Source of the DNA: Pyrenophora tritici-repentis
Lineage: Eukaryota; Ascomycota; Dothideomycetes; Pleosporales; Pleosporaceae
Reading direction: 5' to 3'
Length of the DNA: 64,000 nt
Assembly: GCF_003171515.1 (NCBI RefSeq)
Contig: NC_089390.1
Span: 1,302,001 to 1,366,000, forward strand
Shown here: in pieces, positions 1-12,459 of the stretch
How positions within the stretch are numbered: the first letter of the stretch is position 1
Layout: every line of letters starts with the position of its first letter
The notes under the pieces: generated by a model
What the model was told of the DNA's origin: nothing
Databases searched by the model: none
What the model saw: the letters and a program-made list of their open reading frames with translations, nothing else
Made by a program: the position numbers and the translations under genes

Positions 1-150
1 GGTGTGTCATATTACAGAAACGAAAAAAAAAGATCCCTTGCCTTGGGATAGAATGCAAATGGCGAGTAATCAAATAGCAAACGGCCATGATGAGCCAACA
101 AAAACCCAAACCAAATCCGTCTGGCGCAAGACCATATCGTATCGGCTATT

Positions 151-2801
151 CTACATATTCGCAGGCACGCTAGTTCTAGCTATTTGATGCGAAGGTGGGG
201 GTGTAGCCGTAGAGCGGCTACCAATGCTACCGATGCTAGCCAAGCCGTGGGATTGCGCCATGCTGCGGTGGAATGAGCCGATTTTTTCGAACCCCCTATG
301 CAAGGTTAGTACCGTGTTTAGCTTACTGGAGGTCTGTTGACTTACTTTGAGAGATCATAGCTCTGCTCTTCAGGCTCGGGTTCTTCCTCAAAGCTCGTCA
401 AGCTTGCGCCACGGACCATACCGCCGTTGCCTACAATACCCAGCCCAAGACCATTGACCTTGCTGTTTGATCGTGATCTCTGTGATCCGATCTCGCGCCT
501 ACTGACAGGTCGTGATACAGTACGACTAGGACTCTCAGGCCCCGCCTCCTCATCCTCGTCACCCTTGTCGTCGCCATCTTGCTCCTTATCCTCTTCGGGC
601 TCGGCACTGTTGCCGTGCAGCATAGGAGGTGAACTAGGATGGTTATCCTCCTCTTCACCACTATCCTTGAAATCTGGACGTTGAAGCTTGATGGGGCTAA
701 GTTCAAGATGTCCCTTGCCAGGTGTGCTGCCCAAATCGACAAATTTCCAGAATGGTGCTGGACTGGAGAAGGCCATATATTGGCTGGGCATCTGTGCTGT
801 ACTAGGAGGCGCGAGTAGAGGTGCGTGACGTGTGACAAGTGGCGTAACAAGAGCGTTGTTCATACGGCCTGGCTCGTAGTTGCCGTTGATGTTGTTCGAC
901 GCAGCATCCGAGTAGAGGGTTGGTGGAGAGTTGCCTACATCTGTTTTCATGCCGGGGACACTCTGCTTGACGGGATCCACACCAGGTGACGACTCCAATT
1001 GTGGTCTGCTATCGTCATTCTTGATGTAAGTAGGTCCTGGGCCTTCGGTGCTCTCGTACATGAGTCGTTTAGCAGGCGTTACGAAGCGATCCTGATCGCG
1101 GATGGTTGGTGACTGCTTGATGCCGCCATATGGGCGTGGACCACGATCCGGAGTGTACGACTCAGTGGCCATGGGGAAAGAAGATAGAGGCGGCGTGGCA
1201 GATCGTGGGGGCGACTTGATACGAGGAGGGTATTGGCTGGAGCCATGGTCGCGATCCAGGGCTCCGACGAGACGCTCTGTAGCCTGGGACGGATTTCCAA
1301 GTGCAGGCGAACTAGGCCCCGATCCATCAATCCGGTACCCCAAGCCACTACCCTTATTGCGAGGGTTGAGTAGCTGCTTCCTGATGAACTCCTCTCTTTC
1401 GCTGTCCGCAATCTTCCACTTCATGCCCTTTCCAGGCTCGTCTGTGCGGCGCGCGACCTTTTCAAACGATTTGTTCAAGGACAGATTGTGTCGGATGCTG
1501 TTTTGCCAACCGCTGGTGGTGTATCTAAAGTAGGCATAGCGCACTTTGATGTAGTCGTATATATGAGCAAGTGTAAGCATCTCCTCCTCGCTACTAAGGA
1601 TAGCTTGGCCGATGAGCTGGGCATAACTGTGGGGTGGCTTGATGTCTTTGGAAGAGTCCAGAGTGTAGTCGATATCGTCTCCACTTTCTAGTACGATGGC
1701 GCGGGGGAAATTAGCGGGCGAGCCTTTGCTACGGGGGTTGTTGTCGGCGCGAAAGGTCATAGGCGTGCCTGGCTGGTGACCCGGTGTAGACGTCATCTGA
1801 TTGTAGGACGCCTGTGAAGATTCGTGTTTATGGCGAGGGTGGGAAGATGGTGGGAAGGGGTAGTACTCCCGCTTGGGTGTCGGCCCGCCCGGGTGCGCAT
1901 GCTGATGTGGCTTTGGTGGTGGGTTTCCGTCGTTGTCGGATTCAGCTGCATCCTCGTTCTTCACCTGGCGCCAGAGCATGGGGTGGAAGTGGTCTTCAGT
2001 GTTAGCGAGCAGAAATAGCATTTGGGTACTCATGATGCTGATGCAGATGCCCGAGTGCAGGGGCGCCTTCTCTCCCCGCGTCAGATGGCGGTCGTCGAGC
2101 TTGAGTCCATTGCGGCTGTTGACGTTGATGTACCACTTCTGGTCGGTCGGCTCAAAGTTGATCTCGGCATGGACACGGGAGATTTGGCGCTCTGGGCCAA
2201 GGTCGATGTGTACGCCCCAGTCCTGGCGGTCCGCATCGCTCGCGGGCATGCCAGCGATGTTGGGCTGGGAGCTGTGGGGGTTGGCGCGGCTGTTGTTGTC
2301 TGCGCGACCAATACGGACCTGGGTTTCCTGGACAAAGAAGCACCAGTCGCGAGCAGCGATCTTGGCGAAGGCGGTGATGTTCTTGCCCTCGTTGCGCTGT
2401 GACTGAAGGTCGTTGGCATAGTCGATGGCAGCATGGGGAATGTAGGCGGGCACACGTAGGGCGGCAATCAGGACATTTTGGCGCTCAATGGGATCCATGG
2501 GGTTGTCGGCATCGCCGCCGTTGGGCAGCGTCGTGTTGGAGTCGTTACTGGCAACCGACTCGGTGATGCGGGTACGGGGAGCGTCGACTTGGGCCGACGC
2601 TGATGCGGAGGCTGAGGCCGAGGTAGGTTCCTGGGCTGATCCGTTCAACTGTGCGAGTGAGTACAAGTCGGCGGCAACGGTGGTTGCGGTTGGGCTGCTC
2701 ACCCGCCTGCGCTTGCGCGAGGGCGTGGTATCTGGCGTGTCTGGGTCAGACTGCTGCTGGGCGTCTCTGCGCGAGCGGAGTCCACTGCGACGGGTCGACA
2801 T
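151..2801 (-). CDS. Forkhead transcription factor with FHA domain (Fkh2-like)
   Basis: Predicted nuclear transcription factor of the fungal Fkh1/Fkh2 type, a family that controls cell-cycle and developmental genes. An FHA phosphopeptide-binding domain lies at about residues 163-265 (GRADN, ISRVHAEI, NSRNG). A forkhead DNA-binding domain lies at about 387-480, with the recognition helix read as NSIRHNLSLN. Low-complexity Ser/Ala and acidic stretches flank both. The long exon is 346-2801 (ATG at 2801). At its end a GTAAGT donor overlaps the apparent stop. A 50-nt intron (296-345) with a perfect TACTAAC branch site and CATAG acceptor leads to a last exon at 151-295, giving 866 aa in frame. Without that splice the protein would stop at 819 aa. 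The family call is firm; the C-terminal extension is inferred from splice signals. Confidence 0.9.
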
Positions 2802-4144
2802 TGTGCATGCGGGTATGCGGCTGCGGTAAGAAGAGCTTTGGTCAGTGAGTGTTTTGCTTGCGATTTATATCTCGTGTGCGACATATGTGTTTGTTTGCAC
2901 GGCCGTGAACCATGGAACCATAAGATGCGAATGACGAGCGAGCCGTGGGTGCGAGGCGTCACCGCCCCCACCACGACTCGACGCTCATCGGAGGGTTGCA
3001 GCTTACCGCGCTCAGTCCGTGTCCAGTTCCTAATACGGTGCGCGCGATGCGAGGGCGTCTTCAGGCCAGGGCAGCAGCGGGGGCGGGTGCGCGCGTGTCG
3101 CAGGGAGGTGGTGAGGAGCGTCGCAGGAGGGCGTGCGGTCGGCGTCGGAAGCGTCGATGCTTCCAGCTGTTTGTTATTCAGCGACGCGACGAGACGGCTA
3201 GCGTGGCGTGACGATGGCTTCAATCGCCGTAGCAGTGCCAGCGACGCGTGCGGGGGGCGGTGATGACGAGGCGCAAAGGCGTCAGGATGGTGGCTAGGAC
3301 CTAGGTGAATTGACTATCGATAGTCTGATAGAGAGATAGTCGATTAGTCGCAGAGCCGCAGGAAGTGCTCAAATTACGTCGCCTGTGCTGGTCGTCAGCC
3401 TGACTTCCCTTCAGGACCGTGCGCGCCCACCCTGAGCAATAACAACGCGCAAGTTTCTACACGTGAACCACACGGCGTTTTGCACTGCTTCATTGCCTGA
3501 CAAACAACATGCTGCATCTGGACCATTACCTGCAATTACACCTTCCATCCTCCAGCGCATCCCATTAAATCAAAAGCCCTGCCAAGTGTGCGCGTTTGTC
3601 TCGATCCAGGCGCAAACAATGACGCTATCAGCCGCCCTGAAAAAAAAGCGTTCGCATGCGGCCAACACGATCGCTACCCCAACGGTAGCCCACACGAAAA
3701 AGCCGCCAATCTTTGCCCATTACAACACAAACATGCTTACCCCTCTTCACTTTTATTTATAATCTCTAGTATTTCTGTATTTTCCGCTGAGCAAGCCATC
3801 TTCCGTGGGACGCATGGCCGATGCACTGTTTTTCTTACCAGCTCTTACCATTCTCCTTGCACCGACGGGCCCATGATCCACCCTCCTACTTTAATACAAT
3901 CTACGACGTCATTGCCGACTTGGACGCCGGAAGCCGAGTGATTACCCCTCAACTAAGACACGACGATAACATTTCACCCACGCCTCACATCAACACAATA
4001 TCGTAAAGAATCATAACTTCATAATGCTAGCTATTCAAGGCTATCCAATTAGGAATTGAACATTACTGTTGTGCGTGACCGAATACCGCATTTCTATCCT
4101 TCGGTACTAACAATATATCCGTATCCGAGCATGCCCCGGCATAT
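2802..4144. other. Intergenic region between forkhead and beta-glucosidase genes
   Basis: No coding region recognised. The part next to 2801 must hold the forkhead promoter and leader, and the part next to 4144 the 3' end of the beta-glucosidase. A perfect 14-bp palindrome, GACTATCGATAGTC, lies near 3312-3325. Short ORFs here lack codon structure or family resemblance. Confidence 0.6.
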
Positions 4145-7136
4145 CTACATCCTGTAGGCGCTAGTGTCCATGGCAGCACTGAGGTGCAGCTTCCTTGAAC
4201 TAGCACCAACGTACACAGTCTTGGGGTACTCGGAGATGACCCAGTTCTGGCTGGCAACATCCCAGTTGCTGATATCACGGCGAGTGATGTCGGCGTGGAA
4301 GGTAGCGCTCTTGCCCGGCTGGATGCTCAAGCGGTCGAAGCCTCGAAGCTGGACCTTGGGGTCATCGGGTCCTCCAAGCGCAATGTAGCACTGAACAACC
4401 TCGTCACCTGCTACCTTGCCACTGTTGGTGATGGTAGCCTCAACAGTGTAGAGCACGTCCCAAAGCTGGGGGTTGCCACCTGGCGCCCCACCAGCCGCAA
4501 TGCGGGCCTGAGGTGAGCCGTCAGTAGCGCCGGACGGCCACGTGTGGTTGACACCGTATTCAGGATCTTGCGATGCTTCGGCAAGGTTGGTCGAGTTGAG
4601 GTAAGGGAAGATGTAGGTAGCGGGGCGTGTCGCGTTGGCAGGGAACTGGTACTCTTCGATATCCCTGCTGTAGTTGCCCAGAGTAGGCGCAGCAATCGTC
4701 TTTCCGGTGGTCGGAGTGTAGGCACCAGCATCCACCTTGGCAACCTTGATGTCTGAGTATTCAAACGTCGTGTATGACATACCGTGACCAAACTCGTAGA
4801 CAGGTGTAATGTTCTTCTTGTCAAACGCACGGTAATCAATGAAGATGCCTTCCTCAAAGTTGTCTTGTGGGCTGCCGTGACCGTTGGTAGGCTCGTAGAT
4901 GAGGTCAGGGCCGTACTCCTCTGCAGAGCTGCCGATGGTGAAAGGAAGCTTGCCACCGGGGTTCTCGCGGCCGTACAGAATGTCAGCAATAGCGTTACCA
5001 GACTCTTGGCCGGGAAGACCAGCCCAAAGGATAGCCGTGACGTTTTCATTGTCGACGAAAGAGTTGAGGAGCACCGGTCCGACAGAGTGGACAACAACAA
5101 TAGTGTTGTTGCACAGGGCCGAGACGTTCTGCACAAGAGTCTCACCATCCTGCCAGATGGTCAGGTTGTTACGGTCACCAGCATTGCCATCGACAGTGAT
5201 GTATCCTTCACCCGAGTCGGCGTTGACAAATACAAGAGCGACGCTGGCCTGACTGGCCATGGCCTGAATCTGTGCGTAGGCATAGTTGTCAGTGACGGAT
5301 GTGAAGACTCGGCCGTTGTCGGTGACTTCGCGCTTGATAGAGTCGATAGGAGTGACAAGGTAAGGGAAGTCAGCAGTTCCTGAGCCCCAGCCCATAGCCA
5401 ACGTGCCGTTGTTGCAACCACGATCAGCGCATCCATTGGGACCATACTGGTTCTCGCCAGCATCGTTTCCAAATACAGCTGTCCACTTCTCGTTGCCGGA
5501 CAGAGGAAGCACGCCAGAGTTCTTGAGAAGGACAGTGGACTTGGCAGCACTGCGGCGAATGGCACGGAAATGGTCCATGCGGACATCAACGTGCTGGTTG
5601 ACGAGCTTCTGGCCAGTCTTGGCGAAGTAGTGCTCGTATCCATAAGTGTCGCGCTGCCAGCTGTCGAAGTTGACTGGGATAGATTCGTCAAGGCCGACGT
5701 AGTAGTATGCGGCCATGATACGGACAGCCGCGTCATCGAGACGCCATTGGGGCAGGGTGCCGTTGAGGACGGAGATGGTGAGGTTGGGCCCCCAGAAAGA
5801 CTGACCAGAGTTGAAGTCAGTATCTCCTGGCATGGTCATGTCCAAACCCGCAAGGGTGGAGGCGACACCGGAGTGCTGAGCGTCCCAATCCGACATGATG
5901 AATCCCTGGAAGCCAAGCTCACCCTTCAGAATGTAGTTCTGGAGGTACGAGTTCTGGCAGACCTGCGAGTTGTTGACCTTGTTGTAGGAGCACATGATGG
6001 AGCCAGTACCGGCGCGGATGGCATCGGCAAAGGGCCAGAGGTACAATTCGTGGAGCGTCTTGTCGTCCAAGTTTGAACTGAGAGCATCGACAAAGCCAAA
6101 GTCTTCAAAGTTGCCAGGCTGGCGGAAGTGCTCTTGCTCGTTCATGATGAAGTGCTTGGTGCAGGCAATGACACCTGCATCCTGGATACCGCGGACGGTG
6201 TCGGCAACAGCAATGCCAGACAAGACGGGGTCTGGAGAGAAACCTTCCCAGTTACGCTGATGATTCGTTAGCACAAGCACACGTCTCGGATGAATCTGAA
6301 CATACACCACCCTTGGGGTTGCGGCCAAGCGGACCGACTACGGGCCCAAGCTGAACATCGACACCCTTTGCGCGGTGCTCTTGACCCATCTGGTATCCAC
6401 GCTGGTAAAACTCGGCACGGTCCCATGATCCGGCGACAGTGCCACCTGCTGGGAAAGCAGAGACGTAGTCGGCGAAACGGATACCGAGTGGGCTGTCCTG
6501 CATGCAGAGGGAGTCAAAGCCTAGGCGTGGGATGGCGCCGACGTTTCCGACGCATGATTCACTCTGCCATCCGGTTCCGGTAGTCAGGTTGACCTTCTCG
6601 AGGAGGGTGAGCTGACTGACGAAAGCCTTTGCCTTTGTGATGGCATCGGCCCAGTCGCCATTTGTGTCTTCTACCCAACTAATCCAATGTTAGTCGTGTT
6701 GTTCAGCACAGGTCCCTAGCGGGTCCCTGGTGGCTTATGAAGTTTGGTCGAGTGGTGTTCCTTCCCCACAAGGGCAAGACGCTTATAGACGCCATGTTCT
6801 TGCGGCAGGGTCCTGCAGGGCACAACAGGGACATTATACGTACGGGCTTGGGTAGAATGGCGGACTCTCAGCAAAGTTTAGACCCGATGGTGTGTTGTTC
6901 GAGTACTTGTTTAAAGTCAGCCAAAGTCGGTAAACAGGGCTGGGAGTTGCAATTGTACTGCGCGGAGGAAAGGGAAGAGGGCAAGGAGCAGATGTGCGAT
7001 ATCCCCCATGTTTTCAGCTTTACTGTGCGACCCAAACACTCTCGTGGAGATAGAGTTGTGGTATTGCAACCAGATTTCTAGTACATACCTGGGCATGGGC
7101 GAGGCCCGCCAACAATGCTTGTGCAAGCCACAACAT
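4145..7136 (-). CDS. Secreted GH3 beta-glucosidase
   Basis: Glycoside hydrolase family 3 beta-glucosidase, which releases glucose from cellobiose and other beta-glucosides outside the cell. Four exons: 7089-7136, 6844-6905, 6306-6678 and 4145-6256. They join in frame to 864 aa, the normal size for Aspergillus BglA/BGL1-type enzymes. Exon 1 is a signal peptide (MLWLAQALLAGLAHA, then Q). Exon 2 carries the family's SPPFYPSPW motif across the splice. The core shows QDSPLGIR, GPLGRNPKGGRNWEGFSPDP, KHFIMNEQEHFR and the nucleophile motif GFIMSDWD (Asp about 284). The C-terminal half holds the alpha/beta sandwich and a fibronectin-III-like domain ending near FHADITRRDISNWD. Introns 1 and 2 are 183 and 165 nt; intron 3 is 49 nt with GTATGT and GCTAAC. 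An avenacinase/tomatinase-like preference cannot be excluded from sequence alone. Confidence 0.95.
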
Positions 7137-9371
7137 GACGTTGCGCTGGCTTAGGAACGCAAGGTGCGAGATGCTAGACCACAACAATAACAATTCCGGT
7201 AGAACTGTTGTGGGAGCAAGTAAGGGAGGATTGAATGCGCTCGCAGCAGACACAATGGGGCCGTTTTCACGGGCAGGCTGGCAGCTTTTAATTCTTTTGC
7301 ACGGCAGCAACTGACAAGGGCAGAGCTTCCCCAGCACCACTAGCGCCATGCGCCGTCACATCCCCAGGCGTAAGCGACTGTCGCTTTTTTGCGGGGACGG
7401 CGCGCAGGACGCAGGACATGGACGCTGCTAATCCCCACTGCCTAGTCCCGCTCCTCAACCATCTCATGGAGCATAGCCCGACGACCCCCCACAATTGCCC
7501 CGACTCTTGTTGTTGATGATAACTTGGTACCGATTTTCCCCTCAAACCCCATGACCTCTTCCCCCAGGGACTGCGGCCGCCTGCATGTGCTGAAGACGGC
7601 ACACCCAGCCTCCTTCCAAAATGCACCACGTCAGGCCTGTCGACGGGGATGAATGCTGCAAGTCCAGTTATTGATTCCATTCTGTTTCCTTTGGATAGGG
7701 TGCACCACTGCACGACCAGGTTCCGGGTTGATCGCGCTATCGGCTGTCAATGTACATCGTCATTTGCACATGTACCTACCTACCGACCTGGAGGCCTTGA
7801 CATGCACATGAGCTCCCACTTCTGCAACGCCACGACCCGACCAGGCTGGCGATTCAAGTTGCCTATGGCGCGCTACTTGCTTCTCCAAGCCAAGGTAAAC
7901 ACAAGATTGCGGGGTCGATGTCGTATACCAACGCCTTCGACTGTGCCGCTTTCGTGTCCGCCCTTCACACGTATCACAACCGACCATGTTCGTGGCCTGG
8001 AATAGCTCCTCGGACGGATTCCGCGCGTCTGCATAAGATTTTGGCGACTCTTCGGCAATACACATTGGGAACTGTATCCGTTGTGCGCTCAAGTTTGCGT
8101 CCAAACCGTTGCCACTCGCGCAAATCTTCAGAGAACTAGCAGCCGGCCGAGTACGTATTGGTTTAGTTCCACCGGATGATCTGGGAAGCACCGAGGATAT
8201 CGGTCCTGGCCTCGTCGATTGCTCCACCCGGCAGGTGGTACACAGCAAAGTCACTCACGTCACCGATCCAACTGGCTCTTGCCATGACCCGTCATGACCC
8301 ATTCGTATCACAACTTTCTCCACAACCAACGCCCCGACCGGAATATCGAGCCGGTACTCCCACCGACATGCACTCAGCATCCCAGTATCTCTTCACTAGT
8401 CCTAGCAGTAGTTGGCGCCCTCACCTTGTTTTGTCATCACGATGCAGAAGTACCGTCTAGCGTCCGAATCATGTCCCGGGTACACGGGCGCTCTAGTGCC
8501 GTCGGATGAGCGTACATAATCACCCCCGACTACCTACCGATTCGTTAGTACCCACGTGATAATCGGACGCTTGCGACCGTTGTCACTCTGGGGACAGCCT
8601 TGTATTAATTAATTGACAGTCCCATGTGCGCCGCCTTGCACACCCTCAAGCTTGTACAAGCCGATATTCTCATATGATATAATCAACCTAAAATGTCCAA
8701 AACAAACCAAGCACTTGTTGCTTTGCCAAAGTGCTCTTTGTGGCGAGCATTTTGATCTGGCTATATGGCAGATCAGTGCGACATGTTGACTACCTGCTTC
8801 TTCACTTTTCATGAATCCCATATTACCACTTCCGCTCCTACTTATCCACCATACCAGAAACAGCATAGTTACTTCACGATGCACGGACCTATAGTGTCTT
8901 GAGGATCAACGTCCAAGTACCCTTTCACCTTTGTTACTATCATACATGCATCGCATTACAGCCCTTGGAAGGGCGAACCTTGCTATTTGTGCCCCATATC
9001 GTTGGGTAGCATGTGATAGCTATCATGGGCCGGCTCCTGTGGCTGAGGGCTGAAGCTTGAATTCCATTAGTGCTCAGCCTCGTGACTGTCTTGCTCAATC
9101 AATACCCTATTGCAGAGTAAACCAGTCCGAATCGTAGCTATGTCGTTGCAGCTGAAGCGTGCATGGTGCTTGTGGGGTGTCACGATGTTGCCTAATCTGG
9201 ACCAATGATTGGCAACGCCGCCAGGCAACCTGCAGGCAACCAACCGCTCTTCGTTGAGTCAACAGTCTCTGAGTCAAACATCCCGTATCGATGCATTGAG
9301 GCTGTGGGTTAGATATAAGTCGAATCTTCCAATATATCTCATTCAATCATACACACTGTCTCACAATCATC
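7137..9371. other. Divergent intergenic region upstream of beta-glucosidase and RBR ligase genes
   Basis: This 2.2-kb stretch separates two divergent genes and must hold both promoters. I see no coding region in it. The 600 bp next to the beta-glucosidase start are rich in runs of C on the plus strand (see the separate CreA-like motif entry). The remainder is unremarkable. Confidence 0.6.
7329..7567. promoter_or_regulatory. Cluster of CreA-like (SYGGRG) motifs upstream of beta-glucosidase
   Basis: Six matches to the CreA/Mig1 carbon-repressor core SYGGRG, counted on both strands, at 7329-7334, 7362-7367, 7391-7396, 7433-7438, 7487-7492 and 7562-7567. They lie 190-430 bp upstream of the start codon at 7136. 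Fungal cellulase and beta-glucosidase genes are commonly glucose-repressed through such sites, so function here is plausible. The motif is short and a few chance hits are expected, so this is only a suggestion. Confidence 0.3.
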
Positions 9372-11327
9372 ATGGGTTCCAGGCTCTCTCGAGCGGTACG
9401 GCCGCAAGTGAAGGCCGCTGCCTCGCCAGGCGTAACTTCCCATAATCCCAATATTGACAACGCAAACGCGCACGGAAAATGCCAAGAGCTCACACCCCAA
9501 TTACCAGAAAGGCTATGCTACGACGACATTACCGTCGCAACCTCAACCATCCCACAGACAACCTCACAAAGACGCAACAGCGCACCTGCCCCGATGTCCG
9601 CAGACGCCACAGCCTCCACCGATATGGAGCAGGCAAGAGAGCGATTTTTCAGTTTAGCGGCATACACACTGATGTCTATCCAGCAAGTGGACAGTGAACC
9701 TGCGCCCACACCCGCGCCCCTTCCTAACCCAGTGCGAAAGCCGAGTAGTGCTTCGGCCCAAGAACCGGTACAGTGTGTCATCTGCCTGTCAACGCTACCA
9801 GACGCAAAAGACCCCAAACACGCGAAGGAGGCTATCAAGCCATGCAGAGTGTGTGAGCACGTGTACTGCGCATCGTGCATCAAGCACATGTTCACCGAGG
9901 CGTGCAAGGATACAACGCGTATGCCACCAAAATGCTGTAACCAAATACCTATCCACTACGCAAAGCCTCTTCTGAGTAAAGATAAGCTCGACGAATTCAG
10001 GATAAAGTACGACGAATGGCAGACACCAAACCCCCTCTACTGTCCAATACCGACATGTTCCACTTACATTCCAAACCGACTCTTACCGGGCCCAGCAACT
10101 ACAGGTGGGAAGCGGCCAGACTCTGGGGTAGGAACACCAATTTCAAAGGCCTTTGCGTGTCCCGAATGCAAAGCAAGCATCTGCCTGGACTGTCGACAAG
10201 TCACTCACCCCAACAGTATGTGCACTGTTTCGGAATTCGGGGTTGATGCAGAAACAACAGAACTACTCAAGAGCTGGGGTTACAAGAAGTGCCCAAAGTG
10301 TGGACATGGTCTTAAGCGCATGTATGGATGCAACCACATGGAGTGTCGCTGCGGAGCCCACTTCTGCTATGCTTGTATGGAAGAATACGATCAATGTGGC
10401 GGAAGGTGCATCAATGACGAGGAAGATTACGATGACTATACCAGCGATGAAGTCGAGGACCCGGACGCACGTGAGGATGGGTCACAGGCGGCTGCGATAC
10501 CCCAGACTCAACAGATTCAGGATGAAAGCGGGTCCGTGCCAACACAAGTACAGAACTCAAACGTATCAGCTGAGCTGGCTTCTCCTCAAGCTGTTGCGCA
10601 ACTATTGAATCTGGATGGCGGAGGACAACGATACTGGGAACAACAGGACTTGTATTTCGGCGAAGAACCAGGGGAAATTTATCAGAACCGCTCATGGTCT
10701 TGTTATCACGAGTTCCACACATGTTCGATCAGCCTAAAAAAAGCGCTAGCTGGCGATCCAGTAACCACTGGCATGGAGTGTGTAAAATGTTGGGGCGCAA
10801 TACATCCAGAAATCGAGAAGCCTGTCAAGTCTAAGGCCAAGAAAGTCCCAGCAGACGCAGGAGGAACGGCACGAGGTATCCGAAGAGGACCACTGCGGGC
10901 AACGGGTAGGCCAAGGGGACGTCCGAGATATATAGCCCCTCGCGGCCTGTTTCGAAATGATGCTACGATTGGAACAGCCCCGCATCTTACCGCCGCCGTT
11001 GCATCACCACTGTCTCTGAGCGTACCGGATACTTCGCCCATGGAGGATGTGCGCTACTCGGATCGTGTGGTAGAGACATACGCCAACACGATTGTGACAA
11101 CGGAGATGAAGCGACACCGCCAGGCATTTACAGACAACTCTGTCGCATCGAAGAAGCCTGCATCTTCCGAGAAGCACTCTTCGGCAGTATTTATCACACC
11201 GACACCAAAGTTCAGCCTCGCATACGATTGCATCTTCTGCAGGCTTCTCGTCTGTGCCACGTGCAAAGATGAAATTATAGCTGCCCAGGAAGCTAAGAAG
11301 AATGAAGAAGAAGGGGGGAAGGAGTAA
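9372..11327 (+). CDS. RBR-type E3 ubiquitin-protein ligase
   Basis: RING-between-RING ligase of 651 aa in a single exon. RBR enzymes take ubiquitin from an E2 onto a cysteine in RING2 before passing it to substrate. RING1 spans about residues 135-189 (CVIC, CRVCEHVYCASC, CC). An IBR-like zinc region spans 224-284 (CPIPTC, CPECKASICLDC). RING2 spans 307-346 (CPKCGHGL, GCNHMECRCGAHFCYAC). By alignment to the HMxC motif of other RBR proteins, Cys325 is the probable catalytic residue. An acidic stretch and a long disordered tail follow, ending in another Cys-containing patch (CIFCRLLVCATC, about 620-632) that I cannot assign. The start at 9372 is the first ATG and the N-terminus is low complexity. 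No close named homologue is recognised. Confidence 0.92.
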   Translation: MGSRLSRAVRPQVKAAASPGVTSHNPNIDNANAHGKCQELTPQLPERLCYDDITVATSTIPQTTSQRRNSAPAPMSADATASTDMEQARERFFSLAAYTLMSIQQVDSEPAPTPAPLPNPVRKPSSASAQEPVQCVICLSTLPDAKDPKHAKEAIKPCRVCEHVYCASCIKHMFTEACKDTTRMPPKCCNQIPIHYAKPLLSKDKLDEFRIKYDEWQTPNPLYCPIPTCSTYIPNRLLPGPATTGGKRPDSGVGTPISKAFACPECKASICLDCRQVTHPNSMCTVSEFGVDAETTELLKSWGYKKCPKCGHGLKRMYGCNHMECRCGAHFCYACMEEYDQCGGRCINDEEDYDDYTSDEVEDPDAREDGSQAAAIPQTQQIQDESGSVPTQVQNSNVSAELASPQAVAQLLNLDGGGQRYWEQQDLYFGEEPGEIYQNRSWSCYHEFHTCSISLKKALAGDPVTTGMECVKCWGAIHPEIEKPVKSKAKKVPADAGGTARGIRRGPLRATGRPRGRPRYIAPRGLFRNDATIGTAPHLTAAVASPLSLSVPDTSPMEDVRYSDRVVETYANTIVTTEMKRHRQAFTDNSVASKKPASSEKHSSAVFITPTPKFSLAYDCIFCRLLVCATCKDEIIAAQEAKKNEEEGGKE

Positions 11328-12459
11328 GAGCAAAACGAGACGAGCCAGTAACCACCATGATTGATGACTGGGTCCTGAGGAATACCGTAACGGATGCATA
11401 TATTGGGCGTTCATCCTTTTCCTGCTTAATTTCTTTCTGTCCATGATTTACAAATCTGGACCAAGGGGAACACTTTCCAACATACAACACTGCTAGCCAT
11501 GACAAGGCATACCTTGCCTCTTCTTTCTTTTCGATATATGGATGTGTAGCGTTTAAAGCGTCCCTGCATGTATAGTAAGATTTGACAACAGGTCTAATAC
11601 ACTCTGTCAATCGATACTGAAGATCACCCATGTTCCCCTTAGAATGAAAGCTCCTAACCCCAGTCTTCCTACAACAACCCTAAATCCCGCACCTCCGTCA
11701 CAAGGAATCTATCCTAAATCCCAAACTCCTCTTATGAATCAAGGAAAGTGGACACTCTAATGTCTAGCCAACATGAGCAAAAGAGGAAAACATACTGCAA
11801 CTAGACCTATTAAAATTATGCTGGCGACAGCGTTGCCTAATACACAAGACGAAGTTCAAGTGGAAGCATCTTAGCGAGGTTCTTTACAACTATTTTCGAA
11901 CAATTAGCATACCGTATGGCGCTCGCATACGTGCTGTAGATTCAAAATCTCTCTTGTCTTTCTAAGCTATGGAAATCTATCGAGGCGATTCGAAATCAGG
12001 CTTTGCTCACAGCTACAGTGACTAAATATCCCATCTCTTATTTTACTAATACCTCCACCAAGCTGATAGACAAGCTCAGAGTACAGTCCAAAGGCTGGTT
12101 CTATGACATGGACATCAAGGTAGAAAAAGACTACATCACTAACCATGCAGCATCAAGTGGTACGATTTTTGATTGTTATAGATGAGGGGAAACATAAGCA
12201 CCATAAACGGGGCAGACCACCTGGGGAATCAAAACACAGAATAAGGTCGAGCTCAAGTTGACTACATTTTGAATACCGGTAGATGTAAGTATTTTCGCTC
12301 GTTGCCATCTCTCTCAGAGATTCTTGATATTGTGCTTTAGCTCTCCGCTCGTTCGTCCATTCATGAGATAGCTTATTGTTCATTCGTTCGTTTTATCCAC
12401 AGCTAACTGTCGGATCCAGATACGTCCTGAATTTAGGTCGCGATGAGTGTTGGCGCAAT
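11328..12459. other. Convergent intergenic region
   Basis: Lies between the 3' ends of the RBR ligase gene (+) and the Stm1-like gene (-). AT-rich, as expected for 3' untranslated and terminator sequence. No coding or repeat structure recognised. Confidence 0.6.

Noticed and set aside
1933..2829. Long plus-strand frames opposite the forkhead gene
   Set aside because: They are antisense to the FHA coding exon and have no independent features.
3312..3325. Perfect 14-bp palindrome GACTATCGATAGTC
   Set aside because: Too short and isolated to claim as a site; palindromes of this length occur by chance and no second copy was seen.
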